64,000 nucleotides of DNA, taken from positions 3,410,001 to 3,474,000 of the forward strand of contig NZ_CP033917.1 in assembly GCF_003815655.1 (NCBI RefSeq), written 5' to 3'. Both the position numbers and the translations under genes were made by a program. Positions 61,917 to 64,000 of this stretch are shown here, piece by piece; positions within the stretch are counted from its first letter, which is position 1, and the number at the start of each line of letters is the position of its first letter. Source of the stretch: Chryseobacterium sp. G0201. Lineage in GTDB: Bacteria; Bacteroidota; Bacteroidia; Flavobacteriales; Weeksellaceae. The notes beneath the pieces were generated by a model, which had not been told where the DNA came from, searched no databases, and worked only from the letters and a program-made list of their open reading frames with translations.

Positions 61917-63446
61917 ATGAATAACGGTATTATCATATTAGATTTCGGATCTCAGTACAACCAGCTTATCGGAAGAAGAATCCGTGAGATGGGTGTATAT
62001 TCTGAAATTTTACCTTTCAATACGCCATTAGAAACTATTTTAGAAAAGCAGCCGAGAGGAATTATTCTTTCCGGCGGTCCCAGTTCTGTGAATGCAGAAA
62101 ATGCTCATTTAGTTGAAAAAGAATTATACGAGCAGGGAATTCCCGTGTTGGGAATTTGCTACGGAATGCAGTTAACAGCACACCTTTTAGGCGGAAAAGT
62201 AAATAAAGGTGAAAAAGGAGAGTACGGAAAAGCTCATTTAGATATCATTAAAGAAAGTTCTTTGTTAAAAGGGGTAACTCAAAACTCTGTAGTTTGGATG
62301 AGTCACTTTGATGAGGTTGGAGAATTGCCGACAGGTTTTGAACTGAATGCAAAATCTGGTGTAATTGCTTCTATTTCTAATGAAGATAAGAAAATCTATT
62401 GCGTACAGTTCCACCCTGAGGTTTCTCACACTGAGGAAGGAGGTAAAATGTTGGAAAATTTCGTTTTCAGCATCTGTAATGCAGGGAAAAACTGGAAACT
62501 GACCAACTATATCGAAAAAACAGTTGCAGAAATCCGTGAAACAGTAGGTGACAATAAAGTAATCCTTGGTCTTTCAGGAGGAGTAGATTCTTCTGTAGCA
62601 GCTGTTTTAATTCACAAAGCGATCGGTGATCAGTTGCAATGTATCTTTGTTGATACAGGTTTATTGAGAAAGAATGAAGACGTAAAAGTAATGGAAAATT
62701 ACGGCGAGCATTTTAATATGAATATTAAATTGGTTGACGCTTCAGAAAGATTCTTATCTAAATTAGCCGGAGTTGACGATCCTGAACAAAAAAGAAAGAT
62801 CATCGGAAACGAATTTATTCATGTTTTTGATGAAGAGTCTCATAAAATCGAAGGTGCTAAATTTTTAGCTCAAGGAACAATTTACCCTGACGTTATCGAA
62901 AGTCAGTCGGTAAACGGACCTTCAGCAGTGATTAAGTCTCACCACAATGTTGGCGGACTTCCGGAAGAAATGGAATTTGAGCTGTTGGAGCCTTTGAGAG
63001 AGCTTTTCAAGGATGAAGTAAGAAAGGTTGGGGAAGAATTAGGTATTCCTCATCATTTGGTACACAGGCACCCTTTCCCTGGTCCAGGTTTAGGAATCAG
63101 AATTTTGGGAGCTGTAGATGCTGAAAAAGTAAAAATTCTTCAGGAAGCTGATGATATTTTCATCGAAGAATTATATAAAAATGATCTTTACGAGAAAGTT
63201 TCTCAGGCATTCGTAGTTTTACTTCCTGTAAAATCTGTTGGAGTGATGGGTGATGAAAGAACATATGAGTATACTGCGGTTGTTCGTTCTGCCAACACCA
63301 TCGACTTTATGACAGCAACGTGGAGCAGACTTCCTTACGAGTTTTTAGATACTGTTTCAAGCAGAATCATCAACGAAGTAAGAGGGATCAACAGAGTAGC
63401 TTACGATATTTCAAGCAAACCACCTGCAACGATTGAGTGGGAATAA
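61917..63446 (+). CDS. guaA: GMP synthase (glutamine-hydrolysing)
   Basis: 509 residues. The class I amidotransferase domain (1-190) has the catalytic Cys in GICYGMQ and the His in QFHPEVSH. The ATP-pyrophosphatase domain has LSGGVDSSVAAVL (about 218-230). The dimerisation end has SKPPATIEWE. It turns XMP to GMP using ATP and glutamine, fitting the purine run upstream. Confidence 0.97.
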   Translation: MNNGIIILDFGSQYNQLIGRRIREMGVYSEILPFNTPLETILEKQPRGIILSGGPSSVNAENAHLVEKELYEQGIPVLGICYGMQLTAHLLGGKVNKGEKGEYGKAHLDIIKESSLLKGVTQNSVVWMSHFDEVGELPTGFELNAKSGVIASISNEDKKIYCVQFHPEVSHTEEGGKMLENFVFSICNAGKNWKLTNYIEKTVAEIRETVGDNKVILGLSGGVDSSVAAVLIHKAIGDQLQCIFVDTGLLRKNEDVKVMENYGEHFNMNIKLVDASERFLSKLAGVDDPEQKRKIIGNEFIHVFDEESHKIEGAKFLAQGTIYPDVIESQSVNGPSAVIKSHHNVGGLPEEMEFELLEPLRELFKDEVRKVGEELGIPHHLVHRHPFPGPGLGIRILGAVDAEKVKILQEADDIFIEELYKNDLYEKVSQAFVVLLPVKSVGVMGDERTYEYTAVVRSANTIDFMTATWSRLPYEFLDTVSSRIINEVRGINRVAYDISSKPPATIEWE

Positions 63447-63469
63447 TTTTGACTTGAATTTTAAATATA

Positions 63470-63498
63470 AATCCTGCCTTTGGGCGGGATTTTTTTGT
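63470..63498 (+). terminator. guaA terminator
   Basis: AATCCTGCC and GGCGGGATT (one wobble), then TTTTTTG. Confidence 0.9.
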
Positions 63499-63604
63499 TT
63501 TTTAGCTTAATTATTTTTGAGGAGCAATTTGAATAAGTCGAACAGTATTATTTATTATTTGAAGCTTTTTGACTTCGTCGAATTGTGCTTTTAATATTTT
63601 TATA

Positions 63605-63711
63605 AGGAGCAATTTCCTGCTTTCCGCTGTATCTTTTTGGTTACGGTCTCCGCTTCGCTCCGACCGCAACCAAAAAGGATGTCGCTCCAATCAGGGCTAG
63701 GGTGTTTGTCG
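63605..63711 (+). repeat. composite structured repeat, copy 2
   Basis: GGAGC...TTTCCTGCTTTCCGCTG, then a long stem (63633-63677, TTTTTGGTT/AACCAAAAA and CGGTC/GACCG), then CAATCAGGGCTAGGG. It shares its ends with 55101-55182, but its middle differs. Confidence 0.65.
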
Positions 63712-63746
63712 CTTTTCAATTTATCTAATCAATTCAATACTCTGTT

Positions 63747-63807
63747 TGTCATCCTGGAAGGATCTCTACATAGTATTAGCGATGTCATACTGAACGGAGT
63801 CGAAGCA
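63747..63807 (+). repeat. two GTCAT-type repeats in a row
   Basis: GTCATCCTGGAAGGATCT (63748-63765) and GTCATACTGAACGGAGTCG (63784-63802, followed by AAGCA). They follow the composite repeat just as at 55.2 kb. Confidence 0.6.
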
Positions 63808-64000
63808 CCCAAACCATTGCTATAATTGGGTTTTAAAATAATACGGAAAAATTATTGTCTAAATCTATACGATATGAAAAATGTTGCGGTAACAAGAATA
63901 AAAAGGAAAAGTTAAACAGCTTTATTACTAGTTTTTTCATAATAATTAAACTTTACGAAAACTTTTATCAATTATTTTTTCCTTAAATTTAGGTAAAATT

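Larger units (their letters stand above)
63447..64000. other. long non-coding region after guaA
   Basis: About 550 bp. It holds the guaA terminator, a composite structured repeat, two GTCAT-type repeats and an AT-rich end. A 13-codon ORF at 63874-63915 has no support as a gene. The next gene must start after the window or at its edge. Confidence 0.6.

Noticed and set aside
63874..63915. 13-codon ORF near the window end
   Set aside because: No promoter or terminator and no family; probably chance.

Overview
The window is typical of a Flavobacteriia chromosome, most like Chryseobacterium or a close Weeksellaceae relative. It is AT-rich. It carries Bacteroidota-only systems (a SusC/SusD outer-membrane uptake pair, a GH97 alpha-glucosidase, a signal-peptide-bearing Lgt), and many upstream regions contain the Bacteroidota promoter form TTTG-N19-TAnnTTTG. 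Shine-Dalgarno sequences are essentially absent. The genus assignment rests on gene content and order recalled from that group and was not tested by a search. I saw no tRNA, rRNA, CRISPR array, transposase or phage gene.

Layout. 1-16 kb is housekeeping: the end of an ArsC/Spx-like gene, an idi/secreted protein/gcvT operon, a HAD protein, serA, two tandem mscL genes, the bifunctional NAD(P)HX repair enzyme, lgt-yidD, rarA, a DUF2339 membrane protein and pheA. 16.6-20.4 kb holds an acyl-CoA thioesterase, dnaA, a low-molecular-weight phosphatase and an RsmI-like methyltransferase. 20.5-33.9 kb is mixed: a DUF4349 lipoprotein, a DUF2891 protein, an Mpo1-like protein, an AraC regulator in front of a TolC/HlyD/MFS tripartite pump, a MoxR-type ATPase with a VWA partner, and a secreted glutaminase. 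metG follows on the minus strand.

36.4-53.9 kb is a starch/maltodextrin utilisation locus (susC, susD, susE-like, GH97, then GH13, an NTF2-like protein and an SLC45-type MFS transporter). A self-contained peptide natural-product cassette sits between its two halves (44.1-48.7 kb). The cassette has its own promoter, an 80-residue precursor with a Gly-Gly leader end, a hairpin, an FxsB/GrrM-like radical SAM/SPASM enzyme, two paralogous proteins with an HxD...H pattern, a secreted aspartyl protease with two DTG motifs, and a terminator. It is the best candidate here for an undescribed system: a cyclophane-type RiPP with two extra putative oxygenases. A secreted AstE/AspA-like metallohydrolase follows it.

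54-56.7 kb is a quinone/redox-stress group: azoR divergent from an HxlR-type regulator with an N-terminal cysteine and a candidate operator, then a pirin and an FMN reductase. A tiny promoter-ORF-terminator unit follows. 57-63.4 kb is purine synthesis: purM, purN, purH, purD, guaA. Between genes there are several families of short structured repeats, including period-7 tracts beside or upstream of genes and long composite repeats at about 55.1 and 63.6 kb.
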